Made by a program: the position numbers and the translations under genes. The notes under the pieces were generated by a model, which saw only the letters and a list, made by a program, of their open reading frames with translations, was not told the origin of the DNA and did not search any database. Shown one piece after another: positions 8,401 through 16,383 of a stretch of DNA of 29,622 bases (position 1 is the first letter of the stretch; the number at the start of each line of letters is the position of its first letter). Source of the stretch: JABMQB01 sp964408795 (GTDB lineage Bacteria > Bacteroidota > Bacteroidia > Bacteroidales > Prolixibacteraceae); the NCBI GenBank assembly GCA_964408795.1, contig CAYPAW010000080.1, forward strand, positions 1-29,622, read 5' to 3'.

Positions 8401-9657
8401 TCACTCAAATTTTTCGAGAATCTCCTTAACGGCTTCTCTATGTACGGTAAACCCCATCATTTTAAGTTTTATATAATCTTCGTGAAAGAAATAGTATCCA
8501 AACCGGGGATCGTCTTCGCCCACATTCCTGGATCCGGAACTTGAATCTTTTATCAGGAACCAGTCTTCTCCGGAGTTTTTATAATTCTCCAGGATTCCGA
8601 TCAGGTGCATTCCATGGTCGTCGGTGGTTGTTTGGTTCGAGAACCGGAATTGCCGGGCGTCTTCATTGATGAAATCTGCGGGAATGTCATAATCAGGAAT
8701 GATGGCGCAATTGGTTTCGCGGCTGAATCCGGATTCAGAGACATCTCCTCCGATGCTCAGGGTATACCCGTTTTTTATAGCGCTTTTCAGGGCACCCATA
8801 AAAACATCGAGAGGTACGTTGAAGTAATCTTTGCTGTGCCACCAGTTATCCGGGACTTTGTATTCGACCTTTTGCCAGTAAGGTTCCTGTTTATAGGAAA
8901 GTATTTCCACAAGGTCATCCGGATTTAGTTGGAGGTATTGGGAAAGGTAGGTTTTCGGAGTATAGGTTTTTCCTTCCACGGTGAATGTGGTAGGAGGTTC
9001 CCCCATGTGATGGTTCATGATGGCTTTGATGGTCTCAAGTCCGTAATCCATATTCCATGCTTCGGATTCTTTCATGGAAGTCAGAAATCCCTGCATTTCT
9101 TTCATCATTTCCGCATGCGTGTGGAATTTTCTGCCGTGAAGCAATCCCGAATAGGCACTTTTAGGGACAGCTCCATACCATTTCATAAGGCGGGTTACGG
9201 CATTCGCTTCTGAACCCTCGCTGAAATGGGAATCTCCCCGTTTTTCAATGAATTGCCTGGCCTTTTCAACATATTCCCAGTACACGGTAAACATTTCAGA
9301 AAGCTCAACTTTATTCCCTGTTTGCCTGAAAATCTCGGATTCGATCATCGAATTGGTGGAAAAGCACCAGCAGGTTCCTCCATTTCCCTGCGACTCCGTA
9401 GGCTGGCACCATTCAGATGTATAGAGGGTTTTATCATTCGGGAGATCCATCCCCGATTGGTCCATGACAAACCGTTTATACGGTTCTTTTTCTTCCAGGG
9501 ATTCATTCACGGCATTGATATCTTTCAAAATGGATTCGTAGTAGTACCCTGCTCCCTGTTCAATCACTTCCATTTTTCCTTCATCTCTGTTTTTTTGTGC
9601 TATGGCACTGAAAGCAAAACAGACAGCTAACCATACAAGAACATTTTTTTTGATCAT
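8401..9657 (-). CDS. exported C1B-type cysteine peptidase (bleomycin hydrolase/aminopeptidase C-like)
   Basis: This 418-residue papain-fold peptidase starts with a likely signal peptide (KK, a hydrophobic run, then AFSAIAQ), so it is probably exported to the periplasm. The oxyanion-hole Gln90 and nucleophile Cys96 lie in SQGNGGTCWCF with the family's six-residue spacing. The catalytic His348 is in DDHGMHLIG. The third catalytic position, normally Asn in an NSWG-like motif, reads KDSSSG with Asp371. The length and large insertions fit the C1B group (PepC/bleomycin hydrolase), many of which form self-compartmentalised oligomers. No pro-peptide is obvious. It lies 32 bases downstream of aroK and may be co-transcribed with it. 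The function is probably periplasmic peptide processing, with specificity unknown. Confidence 0.85.
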   Translation of the reverse strand: MIKKNVLVWLAVCFAFSAIAQKNRDEGKMEVIEQGAGYYYESILKDINAVNESLEEKEPYKRFVMDQSGMDLPNDKTLYTSEWCQPTESQGNGGTCWCFSTNSMIESEIFRQTGNKVELSEMFTVYWEYVEKARQFIEKRGDSHFSEGSEANAVTRLMKWYGAVPKSAYSGLLHGRKFHTHAEMMKEMQGFLTSMKESEAWNMDYGLETIKAIMNHHMGEPPTTFTVEGKTYTPKTYLSQYLQLNPDDLVEILSYKQEPYWQKVEYKVPDNWWHSKDYFNVPLDVFMGALKSAIKNGYTLSIGGDVSESGFSRETNCAIIPDYDIPADFINEDARQFRFSNQTTTDDHGMHLIGILENYKNSGEDWFLIKDSSSGSRNVGEDDPRFGYYFFHEDYIKLKMMGFTVHREAVKEILEKFE

Positions 9658-9689
9658 ACTTTTATTGTTTTAGGTGTCCGATATTTATT

Positions 9690-10187
9690 TTACTGTAAAA
9701 GTTTCACCAGGTCATTCAGGTTTGTATCCGGATTTTTTATTTTGAACTGAGCCTGTCTATAAAACGGGTTTCTTTTGTTGAGGGATTCATCAATAAAACG
9801 GATTAGTTCGGCTTCGTTCTTTCCGGTGATTAGGGGCCGTTCGGTTTTTGATTGTTTAAGTCTGTAAGCCAATGTCTTAGAAGGAACGTCCAGGTAGATG
9901 GTTTTCCCGGTTCGGTTCATGAGGTCTATGTTATCAAAAAAACAGGGTGCTCCTCCCCCGGTAGCAATCACCAGGTCCGTAAATTCCGCGAGTTCTTCCA
10001 ATGCCTGCCGTTCTTTTTTTCGAAATACTTCCTCGCCTTCTTCTTCGAAAATCTGAGGAACGGTTTTGTAATTCCTTTGTTCAATGTAATGGTCCATATC
10101 CACAAACTGCAAACCCAGTTTTTTTGCCAGCTTTCGTCCCAGGGTTGATTTACCGCTTCCCATATAGCCGATTAAATAAATTCTCAT
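9690..10187 (-). CDS. aroK: shikimate kinase
   Basis: This 165-residue P-loop kinase phosphorylates shikimate at the 3-hydroxyl in the chorismate (aromatic amino acid) pathway. The Walker A loop is GYMGSGKST (7-15). The shikimate-binding segments FVDMDHYIE (about 29-37) and ATGGGAPC (about 75-82), and the lid region ERPLITG, are all present. The length is normal for AroK. It lies downstream of parC with a 94-base gap that contains a well-formed Bacteroidota-type promoter, so it is probably transcribed separately from the topoisomerase genes. No other aromatic pathway gene is in the window. Confidence 0.95.
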   Translation of the reverse strand: MRIYLIGYMGSGKSTLGRKLAKKLGLQFVDMDHYIEQRNYKTVPQIFEEEGEEVFRKKERQALEELAEFTDLVIATGGGAPCFFDNIDLMNRTGKTIYLDVPSKTLAYRLKQSKTERPLITGKNEAELIRFIDESLNKRNPFYRQAQFKIKNPDTNLNDLVKLLQ

Positions 10188-10210
10188 ACATGCGGTTCAA
10201 TGGTGTCATT

Positions 10211-10242
10211 CAAAGGTAGCAAGTAAAATATTAACCGGCAAA
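10211..10242 (-). promoter_or_regulatory. predicted aroK promoter (TTTG / TAnnTTTG)
   Basis: On the - strand TACCTTTG (10218 to 10211) matches the Bacteroidota -7 consensus TAnnTTTG. TTTG (10242 to 10239) lies 20 bases upstream as the -33 element. The aroK start codon is 23 bases beyond the -7 element, leaving a short leader. This is the best-formed promoter in the window. Confidence 0.55.
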
Positions 10243-10281
10243 AGAAATGTTCTCCTACGGAATGGATTGTTTCTTGTTTTT

Positions 10282-12891
10282 TCAAAAAAGAGACATTTGA
10301 CTGGAATCGTCTTTTCCCGGGCGTTTCACCTCAAAGGGGATATCGTCAAAATCGGTTGTATCTTCTTTTGTTTCCTCATTTTCCGGAGATTCGTGTTCGT
10401 CTTTTATAACCGGTTCCAGTTCTTTTACATTTTCAACCTGGTAATTGGACAGTCTTTTTCCTTTGGCCTTCCATGATTTAACGCTTATGAATTCAGCTAC
10501 TTCGATGATTTCATTTTCCCGTTCGGCATTTTTGCCGCCAAACTCAATTTCAAATCTTGGGTATCTGACCCATGTGATGCTGACCAGCTTGTTGTCGTTG
10601 TTGTCTCCTATAAAGCGGATTCTTTTTCCTTCCGGTTCATCGATTTCAAAACGTTTAACATAGTAGTAATGTAATTTGGCATCGTAATAAACAGCCGATA
10701 AGACTTTTCCGTTGTCGTATTTTTCAATCACCAGAATATTTCCGTCGAAATGGTTGCTCAGGTCATAATTATACAACTGGAATTCGCCGTTTTTGTATAA
10801 AACCAGGATTTTATCCTCCCCGGAAAATTCCCCCAGGTATTTTCCTCTGCTTTCGGCGTTCAGGCGGAGTACATCGGGATCGAACCATATTTTACGGCCT
10901 CCCAGTGTAGAAACCCCTTTTTCTTTCAGCGATATTCTGTATACTTCATGTTTGGTCAGGATATTTCCCATAGCCTGACGTCCCTTGATCGCGAGATCAC
11001 CCATGTCGGTTTCAAAGGCCTGTTTTTTAAGCCTGGTTTTTGGCTTAAGAACAACTTTCAACACTTCTGCTTCGCCGTTGGGATTGGCTGAAAAGTAGAG
11101 AATCCTGGATCCTTTGGATCCCCGTGTAAGATCATATTCCTTATCACGGGTTACCCCTGTTACCGAAAAACGTTTCATATAGGCATACCCGGATTTGCCA
11201 TCACGGTAGATGACATTGTAAATGGTTCGTTTATCGTTCTTTTTAAATACAGCCAGGTACAGGGGATTTTTTCCGATAAATGCTTTTTCTGAAATTTTGG
11301 TAACAAAATAGGATCCGTCTCTCCGGAACACAATGACATCATCAATATCGGAACAGTCGCATACGTATTCGGCTTTTTTCAAGCCGGTACCCATAAATCC
11401 TTCCTGGCGATCAACATAAAGCTTTTCATTGGCGACTACCACTTTGGTGGCAACAATACTTTCAAAATTCCGGATTTCTGTTTTGCGCTCTTTTCCTTTG
11501 CCGTATTTATTTTTCAGGTAAGTGAACCATTTGATGGTGTAAGGGATGATGTTTTCCAGGTTATGAACGACCTCTTCTATTTCATCTTCGATGGCAATCA
11601 GGTTTTCACCGGCTTTATCGGCATTGAATTTCAGAATCCGGGCCATGCGGATTTCCATCAGTTTCAGGATATTCTCACGGGTAACCTTGCTTTTTAATTT
11701 GGGTTTCCAGGGGTCCAGTCTTTTGTCCACATGGAGGATCGCCTGATCCATGTTGGCTGCCTGTTCAAAAGGTTTGTCTTTGTAAATTCGTTCCTCGATG
11801 AATATTTTTTCCAGCATAGCTGCATGCCAGGATTCTTCCAGTTCCGCCTTTTTTATTTCCAGTTCCTTACGGAGCAATTCCAGGGTTGCATTGGCCGATT
11901 TTCTCAGGATTTCGCTAACGCCAAGGAATTGAGGTTTATCGTTTTCGATAACACAGGAGTTAGGCGATAGGGTGGTTTCGCAATCGGTGAACGCATACAG
12001 GGCATCTATGGTTTTATCGGATGAAACCCCGGAAGCCAGGTGAACAATGATTTCTACCTGCCCGGCGGTGTTGTCGTCAATTTTTTTGATTTTTATTTTT
12101 CCTTTATCATTGGCTTTGATAATGGATTCAATCAGGGTTGTAGTATTTTTTCCAAAGGGTAGTTCTTTGATAACCAATGTTTTGTTATCGCGTTTTTCTA
12201 TTTTGGCCCGTATTTTAACCATTCCTCCCCGGAGTCCGTCGTTGTATTTGCTGAAGTCGGCAGAGCCTCCGGTAGGAAAATCCGGATAAAGTTTAAACGG
12301 TTTTTCTTTCAGGTAGGCGATGGAAGCATCCAGCAATTCGTTAAAATTATGGGGGAGTAATTTGGATGCCAGCCCGACAGCAATGCCATCGACTCCTTGC
12401 GCCAGCAACAGGGGAAATTTCACCGGCAGGGTCAGGGGTTCCTTTTTTCGTCCGTCATAGGAGATTTTCCATTCGGTAGTTTTCGGATTGAAGAGGACTT
12501 CGAGGGCAAATTTGGACAGCCTGGCTTCGATATACCGGGGAGCAGCTGCACTGTCTCCAGTATGAATGTTTCCCCAGTTTCCCTGCGTTTCGATTAACAA
12601 ATCTTTTTGCCCCAATTGAACAAGGGCATCCCCAATGGAAGCATCGCCATGAGGATGATATTGCATCGTATGCCCTATGATATTGGCTACCTTGTTAAAA
12701 CGGCCGTCGTCCAATTCCTTCATGGCATGCAGTATCCTTCGCTGGACCGGCTTCAACCCGTCGTTAATGTAAGGTACCGCCCTCTCAAGAATGACATACG
12801 AGGCATAATCCAGAAACCAGTCACGGTACATTCCTGACAAATAGGTTATCTGTTCTCTATTTTCTTCCTGGTTGCTAATCTCTTCTGACAT
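10282..12891 (-). CDS. parC: DNA topoisomerase IV subunit A
   Basis: This protein cuts and passes DNA as the breakage-reunion subunit of topoisomerase IV and acts with ParE to decatenate chromosomes. The ATG at 12891 gives 869 residues starting MSEEISNQEE. An upstream in-frame GTG at 12951 would add 20 residues but is less likely. Visible features are DGLKPVQRRIL (44-54), the quinolone-determining segment HPHGDASIGDAL (79-90) and the catalytic Tyr120 in AAPRYIEARLS. The C-terminal half has the degenerate beta-pinwheel look of a type IIA A subunit. It ends in an acidic tail rich in Glu and Asp followed by DDSSQMSLF. The position equivalent to E. coli ParC Ser80 reads Ala84. Annotation as gyrA is argued against by linkage to the short ParE-type B subunit 78 bases upstream. 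Confidence 0.93.
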   Translation of the reverse strand: MSEEISNQEENREQITYLSGMYRDWFLDYASYVILERAVPYINDGLKPVQRRILHAMKELDDGRFNKVANIIGHTMQYHPHGDASIGDALVQLGQKDLLIETQGNWGNIHTGDSAAAPRYIEARLSKFALEVLFNPKTTEWKISYDGRKKEPLTLPVKFPLLLAQGVDGIAVGLASKLLPHNFNELLDASIAYLKEKPFKLYPDFPTGGSADFSKYNDGLRGGMVKIRAKIEKRDNKTLVIKELPFGKNTTTLIESIIKANDKGKIKIKKIDDNTAGQVEIIVHLASGVSSDKTIDALYAFTDCETTLSPNSCVIENDKPQFLGVSEILRKSANATLELLRKELEIKKAELEESWHAAMLEKIFIEERIYKDKPFEQAANMDQAILHVDKRLDPWKPKLKSKVTRENILKLMEIRMARILKFNADKAGENLIAIEDEIEEVVHNLENIIPYTIKWFTYLKNKYGKGKERKTEIRNFESIVATKVVVANEKLYVDRQEGFMGTGLKKAEYVCDCSDIDDVIVFRRDGSYFVTKISEKAFIGKNPLYLAVFKKNDKRTIYNVIYRDGKSGYAYMKRFSVTGVTRDKEYDLTRGSKGSRILYFSANPNGEAEVLKVVLKPKTRLKKQAFETDMGDLAIKGRQAMGNILTKHEVYRISLKEKGVSTLGGRKIWFDPDVLRLNAESRGKYLGEFSGEDKILVLYKNGEFQLYNYDLSNHFDGNILVIEKYDNGKVLSAVYYDAKLHYYYVKRFEIDEPEGKRIRFIGDNNDNKLVSITWVRYPRFEIEFGGKNAERENEIIEVAEFISVKSWKAKGKRLSNYQVENVKELEPVIKDEHESPENEETKEDTTDFDDIPFEVKRPGKDDSSQMSLF

Positions 12892-12969
12892 TCTTATTCT
12901 TCTGTAAAAAAAATCCTGTGATAAAGTCAGCTTATAAAAGCGATGATCCACGGAATCCCGGAATCTCCA

Positions 12970-14805
12970 TCAGGCAACCTCATCCTTTTCAACATACAGA
13001 TTATCAATAATAAAATCCTGCCTTTGAAGGGTGTTTTTGCCCATATAAAAATCCAGCATCTGGATCACGGATTCATGTTTTTTCAATTGTACCGGATCAA
13101 GCCGAATCTCTTTTCCGATGAAGTGCTTGAATTCATCAGGGGATATTTCTCCCAATCCTTTAAACCGGGTTATTTCAGGTTTCCCCTGCAATTTTTTGAT
13201 GGCTTTTCCTTTTTCTTCTTCTGAATAACAATACCATGTTTTCTTTTTATCTCTGACTCTGAAAAGGGGAGTCTGCAAAATAAATACATGGCCTTTTTTA
13301 ATCAGTTCCGGGAAAAATTGCAGGAAAAAAGTGATCAGTAACAAGCGGATATGCATTCCATCTACATCGGCATCGGTAGCGATAATGATTTTGTTGTACC
13401 GGAGGTCTTCGATGCTCTCCTCAATATTCAAAGCCGCCTGAAGCAGATTGAATTCTTCGTTTTCATAGACGACTTTTTTTGAAAGGCCATAAGTATTCAG
13501 GGGTTTTCCTTTCAGGCTGAAAACGGCCTGGGTATTTACGTCTCTTGACTTTGTAATGGAACCGCTTGCTGAATCGCCTTCGGTGATAAAAATGGAGGTT
13601 TCCTCCTTTTTTTCCTCGTTGCTGTTATAATGGATCCGGCAATCCCGGAGTTTCCGGTTGTGCAGGGATGCTTTTTTTGCCCTTTGTTTTGCCAGTTTTT
13701 TAACGCCTGAGATGGCTTTTCTTTCTCTTTCAGATTCCACAATCCGGCGCAGCATACTTTCTGCTGTTTCTGGATTTTTATGCAGGTAATTATCCAGTTC
13801 CTTCTGCAGAAAGTTGCCTACATGCTGGCGCACTGAGGGTCCGTTGGGGCCAATATCTCTGGAGCCCAGTTTTGTCTTGGTCTGTGATTCAAACACCGGT
13901 TCTTCCACTTTTATGCTTAGGGCGGCCACGATGGATGCCCTGATGTCGGAGGGTTCAAAATCTTTTTTGTAAAAATCGCGTATGGTTTTTACCAGTACCT
14001 CCCGGAAAGCCTGAAGATGAGTTCCTCCCTGGGTGGTATGTTGCCCGTTTACAAACGAATAATAGTCTTCACCGTATTGGTTTCCATGGGTGAGGGCTAT
14101 CTCAATGTCCTCTCCCCTGAGGTGTATGATCGGATAGATCGGATCCTGATTCAGGTTTTCTTCCAGAAGATCCCGCAATCCATTCCTGGAATGGAATTTT
14201 TCCCCGTTGAATTCGATGGTTAACCCTGAGTTCAGAAAGGTGTAGTTCTTCATCATATTCTCGACATAGTCGCTGATATAATGGTACTCTTTGAAGATCA
14301 GTTCGTCGGGTTTAAAGATCACAAGGGTTCCGTTTTCTTCTTCCGGTTCGTTCAGATCGCGTTCCTTTTTTTTGATTCCGCTGTTGAAGGTTACTTCCTT
14401 GGCTACTCCTTCGCGGATGGATTTAATGGTGAACTCGGAAGAAAGGGCATTGACGGCTTTAATGCCTACTCCGTTCAGCCCTACGGATTTCTTAAATACC
14501 TTGGAATCGTATTTAGCCCCGGTATTCATTTTACTGGCTACATCCACCAGTTTTCCCAGAGGAATGCCCCTTCCGTAGTCACGCACCTGTACCTGCTGTT
14601 GATCGATGGTTACTTTAATCCGTTTGCCATTTCCCATTAAAAATTCATCGACTGAATTATCCATCACTTCTTTCAGCAAGACATAAATTCCATCGTCGTT
14701 CGAGGAACCATCTCCCAGTTTCCCGATATACATACCGGGCCTTTTTCGGATGTGTTCCTGCCAATCGAGCGTTATGATTGTCTTTTCATCGTATCTCGGA
14801 GTCAT
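12970..14805 (-). CDS. parE: DNA topoisomerase IV subunit B
   Basis: This 611-residue ATPase subunit of topoisomerase IV has an N-terminal GHKL domain with EVMDNSVDE (46-54), DYGRGIPLG (76-84) and the lid GLNGVGIKAVNALS (about 109-122). A transducer domain contains the QTKTKLG loop, and a C-terminal TOPRIM domain has ITEGDSASG and ATDADVDGMHIR, which supply the Mg-binding acidic residues. The length fits ParE and lacks the large insertion found in some GyrB proteins. It is the first gene of a parE-parC pair. A likely -7 promoter element lies 18 bases upstream of the start codon. Confidence 0.95.
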   Translation of the reverse strand: MTPRYDEKTIITLDWQEHIRKRPGMYIGKLGDGSSNDDGIYVLLKEVMDNSVDEFLMGNGKRIKVTIDQQQVQVRDYGRGIPLGKLVDVASKMNTGAKYDSKVFKKSVGLNGVGIKAVNALSSEFTIKSIREGVAKEVTFNSGIKKKERDLNEPEEENGTLVIFKPDELIFKEYHYISDYVENMMKNYTFLNSGLTIEFNGEKFHSRNGLRDLLEENLNQDPIYPIIHLRGEDIEIALTHGNQYGEDYYSFVNGQHTTQGGTHLQAFREVLVKTIRDFYKKDFEPSDIRASIVAALSIKVEEPVFESQTKTKLGSRDIGPNGPSVRQHVGNFLQKELDNYLHKNPETAESMLRRIVESERERKAISGVKKLAKQRAKKASLHNRKLRDCRIHYNSNEEKKEETSIFITEGDSASGSITKSRDVNTQAVFSLKGKPLNTYGLSKKVVYENEEFNLLQAALNIEESIEDLRYNKIIIATDADVDGMHIRLLLITFFLQFFPELIKKGHVFILQTPLFRVRDKKKTWYCYSEEEKGKAIKKLQGKPEITRFKGLGEISPDEFKHFIGKEIRLDPVQLKKHESVIQMLDFYMGKNTLQRQDFIIDNLYVEKDEVA

Positions 14806-14823
14806 TGTCTCTTAATTTTGCCT

Positions 14824-14831
14824 CAAATATA
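14824..14831 (-). promoter_or_regulatory. predicted parE -7 element
   Basis: TATATTTG on the - strand (14831 to 14824) fits TAnnTTTG and lies 18 bases upstream of the parE start. No good TTTG -33 element was found at the usual 19-base spacing, so the promoter would be -7-driven and the leader very short. Confidence 0.4.
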
Positions 14832-14999
14832 GCCAAAACAAAGTTTTTATGGGCATTACAGCGTGTTCAGTAGTTAACAATCTTAGGTTGAAAACTCCGT
14901 TGTTCCACCGAACCGAATGCATTCTTGTACCCGGTTTTCGTCTGTATTTATCAACCATTGAAAAGTTTTGCGAAAGGATGATGATCTTCCGGGCGAAAA

Positions 15000-15021
15000 A
15001 ATTCATGAATTATTCGGGTTA
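15000..15021. repeat. 22-base dispersed repeat, copy 1
   Basis: The 22 bases beginning AATTCATGAATT and ending TTCGGGTTA recur exactly at 29601-29622, where the window ends, so the true repeat may be longer. The core AATTCATGAATT is a perfect palindrome. This copy lies in the 277-base gap between DUF58 and parE. Just beyond it CGGGTT (15015-15020) pairs with AACCCG (15035-15040), and CCCTG (15051-15055) pairs with CAGGG (15059-15063), giving two possible small hairpins after the DUF58 stop. No T-tract follows either one. Confidence 0.6.
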
Positions 15022-15082
15022 AATCCTTGGAAACAACCCGGAGACGGCTGCCCTGAAACAGGGAAATCAAAAGCCTGAACCC

Positions 15083-16021
15083 CTAAAATAAACGTTTCCG
15101 TTTCAGGAGGTAGGCATACAGAACCTGGTTAAACTCCTGGTTTATATCGGCTTCAGCCAGGTCGATCTGGTATTGTCCACACTTGATCTTCAGCTCACTG
15201 AAATAGTTCTCTACGGCATCTATGTAAGGAGATTTCACTTCGTGGGGGTTGAACTTAACCTGGTGGCCGGTTTCAAGGTCAATGAAACGATACGGGCGGT
15301 TCGGAAAACCGAATTCTCTTTCCTGTTTATGGTCGGTAACGTGAAAAAGAATCACTTCGTGTTTATTATAGCGAAGGTGTTGCAAGGCCTGAAAAAGTGC
15401 ATCGGAGGTATTGGTTTCGATCATATCGCTGAAAATGATCACCAGAGAACGTTTGTGGATTTTTTCTGCTATCAGGTGCAGGGTTTCTGTTGTATCGGTA
15501 GTTTTTCTGAGCCGGTAATTTTCGGGACGAATCAGGTTGATAAGTTTCCCGATCATCAGTTCTGCATTGACCGATGAAAGCCGTGGATCAAGATGGTCCT
15601 CTATTTCATCGGAGAAAAGAGTCAATCCCACCGCATCGCGTTGTTTGCGTAACAGATAAATCAATGCGGCGGCACTGTATACGGAAAAAACGAGCTTGTT
15701 GCGAAGTTGTTTGGATCCTTTGGAGTAGGGGAATAACATCGAGGAGGAAGTATCGATGATAAGCTGGCATCGCAGGTTTGTTTCCTCTTCATACTGTTTC
15801 ACAAAGAGTTTGTCCGTGCGGGCATAAAGCTTCCAGTCGATATGTTTTGTTGACTCCCCCTGGTTGTAAAGGCGATGCTCTGCAAATTCAACGGAGAAAC
15901 CATGGAACGGACTTCGGTGGAGTCCGGTAATAAATCCTTCCACCACTTCACGCGAAATCAGTTCCAGGTTATCGAACTGAAAAAACTGTTCTATGTCAAG
16001 GATGGTTTTTAAAGCAGGCAT
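15083..16021 (-). CDS. DUF58 domain protein with VWA-like fold
   Basis: This 312-residue protein has the DUF58 signature STKHIDWKLYARTDKLFVKQYEEE (STKHIDWK at about 57-64) and a following von Willebrand A-like region with the metal-site motif DTSSS in LIIDTSSSM. DUF58 proteins usually work with a MoxR-family AAA ATPase in poorly defined chaperone or envelope-stress systems. No MoxR gene is seen here, although it could lie elsewhere. The start codon overlaps the trxA stop (TAATG), which implies translational coupling. No membrane segment is evident, so it is probably cytoplasmic. Confidence 0.85.
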   Translation of the reverse strand: MPALKTILDIEQFFQFDNLELISREVVEGFITGLHRSPFHGFSVEFAEHRLYNQGESTKHIDWKLYARTDKLFVKQYEEETNLRCQLIIDTSSSMLFPYSKGSKQLRNKLVFSVYSAAALIYLLRKQRDAVGLTLFSDEIEDHLDPRLSSVNAELMIGKLINLIRPENYRLRKTTDTTETLHLIAEKIHKRSLVIIFSDMIETNTSDALFQALQHLRYNKHEVILFHVTDHKQEREFGFPNRPYRFIDLETGHQVKFNPHEVKSPYIDAVENYFSELKIKCGQYQIDLAEADINQEFNQVLYAYLLKRKRLF

Positions 16022-16338
16022 TACAAAAGGGCATTCATTTTATCCACAAACTTCTGTTTGGGAGCTGCCCCTACCTGTTTGTCAGCAATTTCGCCACTCT
16101 TCAGGAACAAAACAGTGGGGATATTCCGTATGCCATATTTCGTTGCTATCTCCGGATTGGAATCTACATCTACTTTCCCGATCAATGCTTTGCCATCGTA
16201 TTCCGTCGACATCTCCTCAATAATCGGAGCAACCATACGGCACGGCCCGCACCATACAGCCCAAAAATCAATTACAACCGGTTTGTCGGTTTGAAGGACC
16301 AGCTCATCAAAGTTTGAATCAGTAATTTCTACCACCAT
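16021..16338 (-). CDS. trxA: thioredoxin
   Basis: This 105-residue thioredoxin has the redox site W29-C30-G31-P32-C33 and the cis-proline segment RNIPTVLF, and matches the normal length of cytoplasmic thioredoxin. It reduces protein disulfides using electrons from thioredoxin reductase. No signal peptide is present. It follows dnaE by 45 bases on the same strand and is translationally coupled to the DUF58 gene. Confidence 0.95.
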   Translation of the reverse strand: MVVEITDSNFDELVLQTDKPVVIDFWAVWCGPCRMVAPIIEEMSTEYDGKALIGKVDVDSNPEIATKYGIRNIPTVLFLKSGEIADKQVGAAPKQKFVDKMNALL

Positions 16339-16383
16339 AATGAAACCTTTTTATTGTTTGTATTTAAAATGCATAAAACTACA

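Noticed and set aside
14812..15006. Open frame of 64 codons on the - strand upstream of parE
   Set aside because: It lies over the predicted parE promoter and part of the dispersed repeat. The peptide has no family features.
15015..15063. Hairpins after the DUF58 gene as an intrinsic terminator
   Set aside because: Short stems are present, but no T-tract follows on the - strand, so a terminator call is not supported.
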